Shown here one piece after another: positions 1-9,167 of a stretch of 64,000 nucleotides of DNA. The stretch comes from Paraburkholderia sp. PGU19 (GTDB lineage Bacteria; Pseudomonadota; Gammaproteobacteria; Burkholderiales; Burkholderiaceae), in NCBI RefSeq assembly GCF_013426915.1, contig NZ_AP023179.1, positions 124,001 through 188,000 of the forward strand, in the 5' to 3' direction. Each line of letters opens with the position of its first letter. Positions within the stretch are counted from its first letter, which is position 1. The notes under the pieces are model-generated. The model searched no databases, was not told the DNA's origin, and saw only the letters and a program-made list of their open reading frames with translations. The translations under genes and the position numbers were made by a program.

Positions 1-902
1 ACGGCGCTCAACGAACTCAGCGAGGGCGCCAGCGACGCACTGCGTTCCACATACGAAAAGATGCTGAAGGTCGGCAATCTGCGTTTTTGCGTGAAGCCGA
101 ACCGGATGCCGTCCATCGACGATCTGATCGGCTCGCTGCCGAATTTCACCGAGCCGCTCGACGACATCCGCAAGCAGGTCGCGCTGTGCCTCGAAACGGA
201 CGACCGCCTCGAACTGATGCCGATCCTGCTGCTCGGCGATCCCGGCATCGGCAAGACGCACTTCGCGAAGCAGCTGTCGCGGCTCCTCGGAACCGCGTAT
301 CACTATGTCGCGATGAGTTCGTTGACGGCGGGCTGGATTCTGTCGGGCGCGTCGTCGCAATGGAAGAACGCGAAGCCGGGCAAGGTGTTCGACGCGCTGG
401 TGCATGGCAGCTACGCGAACCCCGTGATCGCCGTCGACGAAATCGACAAGGCAACGGGCGACTCACAATACGATCCGCTCGGCGCGCTTTACGCGCTGCT
501 CGAACATGACACTGCGCAGACGTTCATCGACGAGTTCGCGGAGATTCCGATCAACGCGGGCCATGTGATCTGGATCGCGACCGCGAACGACGAACGCGCG
601 ATTCCCGAGCCGATCCTGAACCGGATGAACGTCTACGAAATTCCGCCGCCGGACCGCGACGGCTCGCGGCGCATCGCGCAGTCGATCTACAACGAAATAC
701 GCTCGGCGCACGGTTGGGGCCAGCGGTTTCCGGCGCAACTCGGGGGGCGGCGCTCGACGCGCTGGCGCAGGCGTCGCCGCGTGAAATGCGGCGCGCGATC
801 CTGAACGGTTTCGGCTCGGCGCGCATCGCGAGCCGCGACCATATCGGCGCCGACGACATTCGCCTTGACTACAATTCGCGCCGCAAACCGATCGGTTTCT
901 AG
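1..902 (+). CDS. AAA+ ATPase, 5'-partial, apparent 1-nt frameshift
   Basis: The reading frame is open from the first base, so the true start lies upstream. Walker A (GDPGIGKTH, about nt 236-262), Walker B with following acid (VIAVDEIDK, about nt 424-450) and a sensor-1 region (WIATANDE) identify an AAA+ ATPase with Lon-like spacing. No protease domain is visible. After about nt 740 the frame turns into an unnatural Arg-rich tail that stops at 804. The -1 frame from about nt 745 continues with a normal C-terminal lid sequence (LAQASPREMRRAILNGFG) to a TAG at 900-902. The switch falls at a run of six G (742-747); a seventh G would restore one frame. What is seen is the motifs and the frame change; sequencing error is inferred as likelier than true inactivation. 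Substrate unknown. Confidence 0.8.
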
Positions 903-1135
903 CGTCATTGGCGTCATTTATGCGAACAGGCCGCGCTCGCGCGACCTGTTCATTGTTCCAATGTTGCGTCTATTCCATAGCAAAGACAGGGCGATTCGCG
1001 CCTGATTTGAACGTATTCGAGCAACAGTCAATTCCGTTAATGAGGGTCGGTAAACCGATAGGTGAGGACTAGACTCCGTTCACTGAAATGCAAACCGCGT
1101 TTCGCTCGAACTGGACTTCACCTCAGGAACCGATC

Positions 1136-1423
1136 ATGAAAAAGCTTTCGCTTGCCGCTTTGCTGATTTCCGCAGTCGTCGCCGCGCCCGCTTTCGCAAG
1201 CGGCTACAGCCCGGCTCCGACGCAATCGCCGTCCAGCGTCAACGGCCCGAAAACGCGTGCCGAGGTGAAGGCCGATCTGGCGCAAGCCCGGGCGAACGGT
1301 GAACTGAGCCTGAATCCGAACGCACCTGCTTATCCTCAGCAATTTGCAACGGGCGGTTATACGGTGCCCATCGCACACGTCGACCTGCACCATCTGTTCA
1401 AACGCACAACTGCACAGGATTGA
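1136..1423 (+). CDS. DUF4148 family secreted small protein
   Basis: A 95-residue protein starting at ATG 1136, where a Lys-Lys plus hydrophobic segment ending in AFAS makes a Sec signal peptide of about 21 residues. An upstream in-frame ATG at 1088 would put extra residues before the signal and is rejected. The mature part carries KTRAEVKADLAQARANGEL followed by a Pro/Tyr-rich stretch, the pattern of the DUF4148 family that is abundant in Burkholderiaceae. It is probably periplasmic. No function is established. A strong terminator follows about 100 bp downstream, so it looks monocistronic. Confidence 0.8.
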   Translation: MKKLSLAALLISAVVAAPAFASGYSPAPTQSPSSVNGPKTRAEVKADLAQARANGELSLNPNAPAYPQQFATGGYTVPIAHVDLHHLFKRTTAQD

Positions 1424-1526
1424 TCAAGCCTGTTGTGGCTCAGGCGGAACGAGTCCGCCAAATTCACCTGGAATGCGCGTCGTGGGCGTACACTGAATCA
1501 AACGCTCGACGCGTTCCCACATATTG

Positions 1527-1560
1527 ATGCCCGCAGCCGCACAAGGCTGCGGGCATTTGT
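1527..1560 (+). terminator. Rho-independent terminator after the DUF4148 gene
   Basis: A perfect 12-bp stem (ATGCCCGCAGCC, loop GCACAA, GGCTGCGGGCAT) is followed by TTGTGT. The T-tract is imperfect but the stem is strong. Confidence 0.7.
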
Positions 1561-1704
1561 GTCTGTAGCGCGTCGCGTCATTTCGCATTGTGCATGTGAA
1601 GCGTTCGACAGCACGCGGTCACGGTTTTCGACGACACCGCACGCTATCGAAATCCTGGTGGATGACGAGGTAGAACGCGGCGCGTCGAGCCGCGTCCAAC
1701 GGAC

Positions 1705-2811
1705 ATGGATCAGATCGAATGTGTGGTGATCGGCGCTGGTGTCGTCGGTCTTGCCGTGGCGCGCGCGCTGGCTGCGCGCGGACGTGAAGTGATCGTGCTG
1801 GAGGCTGCGGAAGCCATCGGCGTCGGCACGAGTTCCCGCAACAGCGAAGTGATACACGCGGGCATCTACTATCCGCGCGGCTCGCTCAAGGCGGCACTCT
1901 GCGTGCGCGGCCGCGAGATGCTGTACGACTACTGCGCCGAACGCGGCGTGCCGCACCAGCGCTGCGGCAAATTGCTCGTCGCGACTGCGCGCAACCAGAT
2001 TCCCCAGCTCGAAAGCATCATGGCGCGCGGCAAGGAAAACGGCGTGCTCGATCTGATGCGTATCAGCGGCGAGGAAGCACAGGCGCTCGAACCGGCGCTG
2101 CAATGTGTCGAAGCCGTGTTCTCGCCGCAGACGGGCATTGTCGATAGCCATCAACTGATGCTCGCGCTGCAGGGCGACGCGGAACGCGACGGCGCCGTCT
2201 GCGCGTTCCATGCGCCCGTCGAAGCAATCGAAGCGATCAACGGACGCTTCATCGTCAAGGTAGGCGGCAACTCGCCGACGACGATCGGCACCGCGTGCGT
2301 CATCAACAGCGCGGGACTGCATGCGAACACGATCGCGCGCAAGATTCGCGGGCTCGATGCGCGCCATGTGCCGCCGCTCTATCTCGCGCGCGGCAACTAC
2401 TTCAGCATCTCGGGACGCGCGCCCTTCAACCGCCTGATCTATCCGATGCCGAACGAAGCTGGACTCGGCGTCCATCTGACGATCGATCTCGGCGGCCAGG
2501 CGCGTTTCGGCCCGGATGTCGAATGGGTCGATACGATCAACTACGACGTCGATCCGCAACGGGCCGAATCGTTCTATGCGGCGATCCGCGCGTATTGGCC
2601 GGCGCTGCCCGATCATGCGCTGCAACCGGCGTATGCGGGCATTCGTCCGAAGTTGTCGGGTCCTGGCGAGCCGGCCGCCGACTTCCTGATTCAAGGTCCC
2701 GCCGCGCATGGCGTGCGTGGTCTGGTGAATCTGTTCGGTATCGAGTCGCCGGGTTTGACGGCGTCGCTGGCGATCGCGCAGCGCGTGTGCGAAGTCAGCG
2801 GACGCGCGTGA
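1705..2811 (+). CDS. NAD(P)/FAD-dependent oxidoreductase, L-2-hydroxyglutarate oxidase-like
   Basis: A 368-residue protein of the FAD-dependent DAO superfamily. The N-terminus has the dinucleotide-binding signature [10 protein letters not shown] with an acidic residue ending strand 2 (VLEAAE). [19 protein letters not shown] matches the region typical of L-2-hydroxyglutarate dehydrogenase/oxidase relatives, and a [10 protein letters not shown] motif lies near the C-terminus as in that subfamily. It probably oxidises a 2-hydroxyacid or related substrate with FAD; the exact substrate cannot be read from the sequence. No signal peptide is seen, so it is cytoplasmic or membrane-peripheral. It stands alone, 140 bp before the HiPIP gene, and the ATG at 1705 directly precedes the Rossmann strand. 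Confidence 0.82.
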   Translation: MDQIECVVIGAGVVGLAVARALAARGREVIVLEAAEAIGVGTSSRNSEVIHAGIYYPRGSLKAALCVRGREMLYDYCAERGVPHQRCGKLLVATARNQIPQLESIMARGKENGVLDLMRISGEEAQALEPALQCVEAVFSPQTGIVDSHQLMLALQGDAERDGAVCAFHAPVEAIEAINGRFIVKVGGNSPTTIGTACVINSAGLHANTIARKIRGLDARHVPPLYLARGNYFSISGRAPFNRLIYPMPNEAGLGVHLTIDLGGQARFGPDVEWVDTINYDVDPQRAESFYAAIRAYWPALPDHALQPAYAGIRPKLSGPGEPAADFLIQGPAAHGVRGLVNLFGIESPGLTASLAIAQRVCEVSGRA

Positions 2812-2952
2812 ATGCGCAGGCGCACACACGCACTACCGATTCGCTTATGACGGGGATTTGAACCATCACGCGCGCCGGCTTCATTGATATGCTTGGGGAC
2901 CGCTGTCATTAGAACGGCGTAGACCCCCACAATAGCAATGGAGTGAGTCCCC

Positions 2953-3264
2953 ATGAACAGTTCACGTCGTACGTTTCTGATCACGAGTATCGGTGTGGCA
3001 TCGACGCTCGCGCTGTCGCGCCAGGCGTTCGCCGATGCACCGAAGGTCGCCGAATCCGATCCGACCGCGCAGGCGCTCGGCTACAAGGAAGACGCGTCCA
3101 AGGTCGACAAGGCCAAATACGCGAAGTACGCAGCAGGCCAGGATTGCGGCAATTGCAGTTTCTATCAGGGCAAGGCCACCGACGCCTACGCGGGCTGCCC
3201 AATGTTCGCGGGCAAGCAGGTCGCGAGCAAGGGTTGGTGCAGCGCATATAACAAGAAAGCCTGA
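2953..3264 (+). CDS. High-potential iron-sulfur protein (HiPIP)
   Basis: A 103-residue precursor with a twin-arginine signal (SRRTFL, then a hydrophobic stretch ending AFA), as expected for export of a folded Fe-S protein. The mature part has four cysteines (C65, C68, C82, C96) in the HiPIP arrangement C-x2-C-x13-C-x13-C, binding one [4Fe-4S] cluster. HiPIPs are periplasmic one-electron carriers in proteobacterial respiratory chains; its partner here is unknown. The start is supported by a GGAG-type ribosome site 8-12 bases upstream. It is monocistronic. Confidence 0.93.
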   Translation: MNSSRRTFLITSIGVASTLALSRQAFADAPKVAESDPTAQALGYKEDASKVDKAKYAKYAAGQDCGNCSFYQGKATDAYAGCPMFAGKQVASKGWCSAYNKKA

Positions 3265-3348
3265 TACGACGAAATCCAGCCGGCATGGGCACGTGTCGGA
3301 CGATGCAATGCAGCATCGCCGCGCGTGCCTTTCGCAGTAACGGATCGA

Positions 3349-3380
3349 GCGCGCGCCGTGCAACGCGGCGTCGCGCTTTT
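3349..3380 (+). terminator. Possible terminator after HiPIP gene
   Basis: GCGCGCGCCG pairs with CGGCG-T-CGCGC (one bulge) and is followed by TTTT. It lies 85 bp after the HiPIP stop. Weak to moderate support. Confidence 0.4.
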
Positions 3381-3518
3381 GTCGTATGAAAGTTGCTTGA
3401 AAACTGATGTCGTGCTCTTTTACACTCGCATGGCTTGCGCGCGCGGCCTTCACGACGGCCCATTCGAATCACTTCAGACCAACGCAGCCCGACGCCTCGA
3501 CGAAGGGCGGAGACATCG

Positions 3519-4829
3519 ATGTCACAAGCAGCGAGGAGCCTCAATACCCGTGCGGTCACTGCGGCCGTCATCGGTAATGCACTCGAGTGGTATGACTTCA
3601 CCGTCTTTGGTTTTCTCACCGTCGTCATCGCCGAACTCTTCTTTCCCTCCAGCAGCGACTACGCGTCGATTCTTCTCACCACGGCGAGCTTCGGCGTCGC
3701 GTTCGTCATGCGGCCTGTCGGCGGCATCGTGCTCGGCCTGTACGCGGATCGCGCGGGACGCAAGGCGGCGCTCTCGCTCGTCATCGCATTGATGACGCTC
3801 GGCATTCTGCTGCTCGCCATCGCGCCGCCGTATTCGGCAATCGGCATCGGCGCGCCGATCATCATCGTGGTTGGGCGTCTGCTGCAGGGCTTTTCCGCGG
3901 GCGGCGAGTTCGGCAGCTCGACTGCGCTGCTGATCGAAGCGGCGCCGTTCTCGAAACGCGGTCTATACGGCAGCTGGCAGATGGCGAGCCAGGCGGCGGC
4001 ACTGCTGCTCGGCGCGATCGTCGGCGCGCTGGTGACGCGCGGTCTGTCGCCGGAAGCGCTCAAGTCATGGGGCTGGCGCGTGCCGTTCATCATCGGTCTC
4101 GTGATCGGACCGATCGGTTTCTACATTCGCCGTAATCTCGCGGATTCCGAAGCATTTCTGCACGCGAAGCAGACCGCGCGCCGCGCGACGCTCGGCGAGC
4201 TTTTCGCGCACCATACCCGCGACGTGCTTTGCGGTCTGGGCTCGGTGATCGCATTGACGGTCACGATCTACGTGCTGATCAGCTATCTGCCGACCTTCGC
4301 GGTCAAGCAACTGAAGCTGCCTTATTCGGATTCGTTCACGGCTGTGATCGTCGGCAATCTGCTGTTGATGGTGTTGTCGCCGCTGACGGGCGCATGGTCC
4401 GATCGCATCGGGCGCAAGGGGTTATCGCTGTGGTCGCTGGGGCTCACGCTGGTGCTGATCTATCCGCTCTTCGCGTGGCTCGAAGAAGCACCGAGCGTGT
4501 CCAAGCTGATTCTCGTGCAGGCAGTGCTGTCGATCACGCTATCCGGCTATTACGGTCCGTTCGGCGCACTGATGGCCGAACTTTTTCCCGCGAACGTGCG
4601 CTCGATCGGCCTTTCGCTCGCGTACAACTTCGCGGTGATGCTGTTCGGCGGCTTTGGCCAGTTCATCGTCACGTGGCTGATCAAGACGACGGGTTCGCCG
4701 CTCGCGCCGACGTACTACGTGATGTGCGGACTCGCGCTGTCGATCATCGCCGTTGCGTGCATGCCCGCGAAACGTCACGCCGATCTCGACGCGATGCGCA
4801 AGCCCGTCGATGCGCTGGAGCGGCGCTAG
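3519..4829 (+). CDS. MFS transporter, metabolite:H+ symporter (MHS) family
   Basis: A 436-residue, 12-segment membrane protein starting at ATG 3519, with a GGGCGGAG-like ribosome site upstream; a longer in-frame start at 3435 adds an Arg-rich, non-conserved leader. GNALEWYDFTVFG at the N-terminus, YADRAGRKAAL in the loop between helices 2 and 3, and GRLLQGFSAGGEFGSS in helix 4 to 5 are hallmarks of the MHS family (citrate, alpha-ketoglutarate and shikimate type proton symporters). The substrate is probably a carboxylic acid, but this is inference. It converges on the amidase gene, and their stop codons share the tetramer CTAG. Confidence 0.88.
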   Translation: MSQAARSLNTRAVTAAVIGNALEWYDFTVFGFLTVVIAELFFPSSSDYASILLTTASFGVAFVMRPVGGIVLGLYADRAGRKAALSLVIALMTLGILLLAIAPPYSAIGIGAPIIIVVGRLLQGFSAGGEFGSSTALLIEAAPFSKRGLYGSWQMASQAAALLLGAIVGALVTRGLSPEALKSWGWRVPFIIGLVIGPIGFYIRRNLADSEAFLHAKQTARRATLGELFAHHTRDVLCGLGSVIALTVTIYVLISYLPTFAVKQLKLPYSDSFTAVIVGNLLLMVLSPLTGAWSDRIGRKGLSLWSLGLTLVLIYPLFAWLEEAPSVSKLILVQAVLSITLSGYYGPFGALMAELFPANVRSIGLSLAYNFAVMLFGGFGQFIVTWLIKTTGSPLAPTYYVMCGLALSIIAVACMPAKRHADLDAMRKPVDALERR

Positions 4830-6325
4830 CTTCGCGCAGGCATCAACGGCGGCCGCCTGTCGAACCACGGACGCGCCGTTTCCAGTTGCGCGGCGAGCCG
4901 CAGCAACATCGCTTCGCCGCCGTCACGCGTGGCGAACTGTACGCCGATGGGCAGTCCGCGCGCGTTCCAGTAGAGCGGCACCGACATCGCCGGTTGTCCC
5001 GTCAGATTGAACAACTCCGTGCAGCCCGCCCACGCGAACGCCTTGTTCGACACTTCCGTCAGCAGCTTGCGCATCAGCGGCTCGACGGGAACCGTGGTGA
5101 CGGCGCGCATCTGCATTTTCTCGACGGCGGTGGGCTGCATTTCACCGATCTTGATCGGAGCGGAAGCGAGCGTCGCGCACAGGATCACGTCGTAGCGCGT
5201 CATCAGATCCGCGAGCTTTGCGCTCACCTGACGCTGTGCCTCCAGCGCGGCAGGCAATTCGCGCTCGCCGAATTTGCGGCCGATATGTCCCATCGTCCAC
5301 GTGGCGATTTCGAATTCCTCACGATTCGGCTTGCGCCCCGTGATCTGATCGGCCCGTAGCACGAGATTTTCGGCGCTCACCGACCAGATCATCAGAAACG
5401 ATTCGCGCAGGCTCGCGAAGTCGATGCCGAGCGATACGGGTTCGATGTGATGGCCCAGCGACGCGGCGAGTTGCGCGGCGTCGTCGAGCGCGGCGCGGGC
5501 GTCGGCGGACAGCGCGGGCGCGAGCATCGGGTCCGTGACGAACGCGATGTGCAGCGGCTTGCACGGTTCGCTGGCGGCGGCGAGGAAGGTGCCGGGCGCG
5601 CCCATCGGACGGTCGGCGTTGCCCGAAGTGAGATCGAGCAGCAGCGCGCTGTCGCGCACGCTGCGCGAAACGGCGTGGTCGATGCCGAGGTCGCCGGGCG
5701 CGGGCACCGTGTTCGACGGCTGCCGTCCGCGCGACGGTTTGAGCCCGAAGAGGCCGCAACACGACGCGGGAATGCGGATCGAGCCACCACCGTCCGACGC
5801 ATGCGCGAGCGGCACGATGCCCGCCGCGACGGCGGCAGCCGAGCCGCCGCTGGAGCCGCCCGGCGTGTGATCGAGACTCCACGGGTTGCGGCAGGGCCCA
5901 AACAGTTCGGGCTCCGTATAAGGCATCTGCCCCATTTCCGACGTGCTCGTCTTGCCGAAGATGTTGAGTCCGGCCGCGCGCGTTGCGGTGACGAGCGGCG
6001 CGTCTTCGTCGGGAACGAAGTGGCGGTAGTGGCGGCTGCCCATCGACATGCGCAGCCCTTTGACGGGCAGCCCGAGATCCTTGACCAGATACGGGACGCC
6101 GGCGAGTGCACCGCCGCCCATCGCGTCACCATTGCCGTTCGCATGCTCTCGCGACGCGCGCTCACGCGCGGCGTCGTAGTCCTTCAGAACGATGGCGTTG
6201 ATCGCGGGATTGGCGGCTTCGGCGCGCGCAATCGCTGTTTCCAGCAATTCGCGCGCGCTCACCTTGCGCTTGCGCACGAGATCGGCGAGGCCGATCGCGT
6301 CATGATCGAGGTAATCGGATTGCAC
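4826..6325 (-). CDS. Amidase signature family hydrolase
   Basis: An amidase-signature enzyme that hydrolyses a C-N amide bond; substrate unknown. From the chosen start the Ser-cisSer-Lys triad is visible: Lys ~82 in YLVKD, cis-Ser ~158 in [14 protein letters not shown], and nucleophile Ser ~182 in [11 protein letters not shown]. The length of about 499 residues fits the family. The frame opens with GTG at 6364, but I prefer the internal GTG at 6325 because relatives start near [15 protein letters not shown]; this choice is uncertain. There is no signal peptide. It is not a GatA in context, since no gatB or gatC lies nearby. Its TAG overlaps that of the convergent transporter. Confidence 0.85.
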   Translation of the reverse strand: MQSDYLDHDAIGLADLVRKRKVSARELLETAIARAEAANPAINAIVLKDYDAARERASREHANGNGDAMGGGALAGVPYLVKDLGLPVKGLRMSMGSRHYRHFVPDEDAPLVTATRAAGLNIFGKTSTSEMGQMPYTEPELFGPCRNPWSLDHTPGGSSGGSAAAVAAGIVPLAHASDGGGSIRIPASCCGLFGLKPSRGRQPSNTVPAPGDLGIDHAVSRSVRDSALLLDLTSGNADRPMGAPGTFLAAASEPCKPLHIAFVTDPMLAPALSADARAALDDAAQLAASLGHHIEPVSLGIDFASLRESFLMIWSVSAENLVLRADQITGRKPNREEFEIATWTMGHIGRKFGERELPAALEAQRQVSAKLADLMTRYDVILCATLASAPIKIGEMQPTAVEKMQMRAVTTVPVEPLMRKLLTEVSNKAFAWAGCTELFNLTGQPAMSVPLYWNARGLPIGVQFATRDGGEAMLLRLAAQLETARPWFDRRPPLMPARS

Positions 6326-6432
6326 GACGACGGCCCCCGCGGACAGGAATGGTGATGACGGCACGCGCGGGACGGCGTGCCCAGAATGGAAGCGCGGGGC
6401 ACGACGCGGCCACGTCGCGCCTCTAGCGTAAC

Positions 6433-7131
6433 TTACGCGTGGGTGCCGAGGAAAGTCAGCGTGCGGCCATGCGCAAGTGCTGCCGAATGCTGGTTATAGC
6501 TCGCGCGCTCGGTGCAGTTGAAGCCGTGATCGGCGTTCGGGTAGATATACAGCTCGACTTCGTCGCGGCCCGCGAAGCGCTCCTTCACTTCACCGACTGC
6601 CGACAGCGGAATGCCGTGGTCGAGTTCGCCGTAGTGGAACTGCATCGGCACCTTGATTTGCGGTGCTTTGTCGAGCTGGTTCTGGATGCCGCCGCCGTAG
6701 TACGACACGGCGATGTCGAGCAGCCCTTCAGCCGCGGCCAGATACGCGAGACGGCCGCCGAAGCAGTAGCCGATCCCCGCGATCTTGCCCGTCACTTCCG
6801 GCATCGCGCGCAGCGCGGCAGCCGTGGCGCCGATATCCGCGACGGCGAGATCGACGTTCGTCTTCTGCAGAATCTCGATGCCCTTGTCGCGATCCGCGCC
6901 GGCGTAGGTGAGTTCGACGCGCGGCTGCGTGCGCCAGAAGATATCCGGCGCGATCGCGATATAGCCGTCCTGCGCATATTGATCGACGACGTCGCGGATG
7001 TGGCCGTTCACGCCGAAGATTTCCTGGATGATGATGACGGCCGGACCCTTGCCGCTTTTCGGCGTCGACATGTACGCGCCGAACGAATCATTGCCGGTTT
7101 GAATGTCGATCCATCGGGAAGTCACGCTCAC
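6433..7131 (-). CDS. Dienelactone hydrolase family protein
   Basis: A 232-residue alpha/beta hydrolase of the dienelactone hydrolase (carboxymethylenebutenolidase) family. The Cys-Asp-His triad is visible: C123 in GIGYCFGG, D171 in YGELDHG and H202 in PNADHGF. The conserved Glu that holds the nucleophile is E37 in IIQEIFG. Members open dienelactones in chloroaromatic degradation, or act as general esterases; no catabolic neighbours are present, so the role is open. The ATG at 7131 has a GGAG-type site just upstream (minus strand). It is divergent from the Liv-type binding protein gene across about 675 bp of regulatory-looking DNA. Confidence 0.88.
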   Translation of the reverse strand: MSVTSRWIDIQTGNDSFGAYMSTPKSGKGPAVIIIQEIFGVNGHIRDVVDQYAQDGYIAIAPDIFWRTQPRVELTYAGADRDKGIEILQKTNVDLAVADIGATAAALRAMPEVTGKIAGIGYCFGGRLAYLAAAEGLLDIAVSYYGGGIQNQLDKAPQIKVPMQFHYGELDHGIPLSAVGEVKERFAGRDEVELYIYPNADHGFNCTERASYNQHSAALAHGRTLTFLGTHA

Positions 7132-7340
7132 GTTGTTTCTCCTTGCATAAACGGTGAAGCCGCTATCGGGCGGGCAATCGTTTGCGGGCGTCTCGCCCGC
7201 AGCGGGCGCTCAGTGTGCCATCAAAAGAAGGCAATTGCAGCGAGACGCCCGGGCGACGGCCTTCTCGTAAGCGGATTGAAACAACGCCCCGTTCCGGCGG
7301 GCTGTGCGGCCCGGTTGCGGCGGTCAAAAAAACGGCGCTC

Positions 7341-7360
7341 GCACTCTATATATAGAGTGC
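7341..7360. promoter_or_regulatory. Perfect 20-bp palindrome, probable operator
   Basis: GCACTCTATATATAGAGTGC is a perfect two-fold palindrome in the divergent region between the dienelactone hydrolase and Liv-type genes, followed at 7363-7372 by a second perfect palindrome, CGCTTAAGCG. This is typical of a dimeric repressor site; the regulator is unknown. Confidence 0.5.
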
Positions 7361-7562
7361 ATCGCTTAAGCGTGTTTGAGCACGATCTCAACGGCGCGTT
7401 ATCACCATTGTGTTTACCCGTGATGACGCGTTCGACGCACATCCGGCGCATTAACGGACGATCCCGCCAAAGCTTTATACCGACACTATAGAAGCCCCCT
7501 CGTTTGCCCGAAACCCGCGCCAGCCGGTGCTTTCCGGGCACGTCACGCGTGCCTTTCACGAC

Positions 7563-7599
7563 TAAGTGGGATAAACGCTATTGGTAGTGATCCCACTTA
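7563..7599. repeat. 10-bp inverted repeat upstream of the Liv-type gene
   Basis: TAAGTGGGAT (7563-7572) and ATCCCACTTA (7590-7599) are perfect inverted copies 17 nt apart, about 210 bp before the binding-protein start. It could be an operator with two half-sites or a hairpin in a long 5' leader. No T-run follows, so it is not a classic terminator. Confidence 0.5.
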
Positions 7600-7806
7600 C
7601 TCAAAAAACCCCCACAAATTAATTTGATGGCCTACACTTGCGCGCAAGCGCGGGGCGCCACCTGCCACAAACAGGCTGGAACGCGTGCTTGCCAAGTGCA
7701 TGAACGATGCATCCGGCGGAGTCGTCCACGGGATTTGAGCGACACGTGAAGGAAGCGGGGCACAAGGGCGATTACGTTGATTTTGGGACCGAAATCGGAG
7801 ACTTAC

Positions 7807-8952
7807 ATGAACATCAAAATCCAAAAGCTGTTGCCGATTAGCGCTGCGGCGATGCTGTTTGCAACGTTGGCGACGACGGCTTCGGCCGACACTGTTGTCA
7901 AGATCGGCCATGTTGCGCCTTTGACGGGTGGCATCGCTCACCTGGGCAAGGACAACGAAAATGGCGCACGTCTCGCAGTCGAAGAGATCAACGCGAAGGG
8001 TCTGACGATCGGCGGCCAGAAGATCACGCTGCAACTCGACGCACAAGACGACGCAGCTGACCCGCGTACTGCTACGCAGGTCGCGCAGAAGCTGGTCGAC
8101 GACAAGGTCGCGGCAGTGGTTGGCCACCTGAACTCGGGTACGTCGATCCCGGCTTCGAAGATCTACAGCGATGCAGGCATCGTTCAGATCTCGCCGTCGG
8201 CAACGAACCCGGCTTACACGCAGCAGGGCTTCAAGACGACGTACCGCGTCGTGGCAACGGATGCGCAGCAAGGTCCGGCACTGGCCAACTACGCAGCGAA
8301 GGGCCTGAAGGTCAAGAGCGTCGCGATCGTCGACGACTCGACGGCATACGGCCAGGGTCTCGCAAACGAATTCGAAAAGACGGCGAAGTCGCTGGGCCTG
8401 AACGTGATGTCGCATGACGCGACGAACGACAAGGCTGTCGACTTCCGCGCGATTCTGACGAAGATCAAGGGCGAAAACCCGGACGCGATCATGTACGGCG
8501 GCATGGACGCCACGGGCGGCCCGTTCGCGAAGCAAGCCAAGCAGCTCGGCCTGCGTGCGAAGGTGCTGGCTGGCGACGGCGTGTGTACCGACAAGCTGTC
8601 TGACCTGGCTGGCGACGCAACCGACAACATCGTCTGCTCGGAAGCCGGTATGGCGCTCGAGAAGATGGAAGGCGGCGCAGCGTTCCAGGCGAAGTATCAG
8701 AAGCGTTTCGGCCAGCCGATCCAGATCTACGCTCCCTTCACGTATGACGCTGTGTACATCATCGTCGACGCAATGAAGCGCGCTGGCTCGACCGATCCGG
8801 CGAAGATCCTCGCAGCAATGCCGAACACCGACTACAAGGGTGTGATCGGCGAAACCACGTTCGACTCGAAGGGCGACCTGAAGCACGGCGTGATCTCGCT
8901 GTACAACTACAAGTCGGGCAAGAAGACGCTGCTCGACGTCGTGAAGATGTAA
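7807..8952 (+). CDS. Branched-chain amino acid ABC transporter substrate-binding protein
   Basis: A 381-residue periplasmic binding protein starting at ATG 7807, with GGAG seven bases upstream; an upstream in-frame ATG at 7777 is not needed. The Sec signal peptide ends near ASAD (about residue 24). The mature start VVKIGHVAPLTGG, and HLNSGTSIPAS in the ligand cleft, are typical of LivJ/LivK-type proteins that deliver Leu/Ile/Val or similar amino acids to a LivHMGF permease. No permease genes are adjacent, so it is an orphan receptor here. Codon use is strongly optimised and the terminator is strong, both consistent with high expression. A long leader with two dyad sites precedes it. Confidence 0.9.
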   Translation: MNIKIQKLLPISAAAMLFATLATTASADTVVKIGHVAPLTGGIAHLGKDNENGARLAVEEINAKGLTIGGQKITLQLDAQDDAADPRTATQVAQKLVDDKVAAVVGHLNSGTSIPASKIYSDAGIVQISPSATNPAYTQQGFKTTYRVVATDAQQGPALANYAAKGLKVKSVAIVDDSTAYGQGLANEFEKTAKSLGLNVMSHDATNDKAVDFRAILTKIKGENPDAIMYGGMDATGGPFAKQAKQLGLRAKVLAGDGVCTDKLSDLAGDATDNIVCSEAGMALEKMEGGAAFQAKYQKRFGQPIQIYAPFTYDAVYIIVDAMKRAGSTDPAKILAAMPNTDYKGVIGETTFDSKGDLKHGVISLYNYKSGKKTLLDVVKM

Positions 8953-9027
8953 GAGCGCTTGGCGTAGCGGGCGGAAGCGCGGTTCGCCGCATTGCGCCCA
9001 ACGCGAGCCGGCCCGAAAGGGCTTAGG

Positions 9028-9065
9028 AGGCACGCGGGTTTCGACCCGCGTGCCTTTTGTTTTTG
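9028..9065 (+). terminator. Strong Rho-independent terminator after the Liv-type gene
   Basis: A 12-bp perfect stem (AGGCACGCGGGT / ACCCGCGTGCCT) with a TTCG tetraloop is followed by TTTGTTTTT. Confidence 0.9.
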
Positions 9066-9167
9066 CGAGCTTCTTTTGCGCATGCCTGTCCGCGCATTTC
9101 TTTTTGCGCACCGGAAGCGGTGCGGGCGATATTGTCGTATCGGCTACAACACGCGGGGGATGCAGTC

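Noticed and set aside
1498..2829. 443-codon antisense frame over the FAD oxidoreductase
   Set aside because: Shadow of a high-GC gene; no recognisable domain and it crosses the upstream terminator.
4229..5359. 376-codon + strand frame over the transporter 3' end and amidase
   Set aside because: Arg-rich, no motifs; both real genes are well supported.
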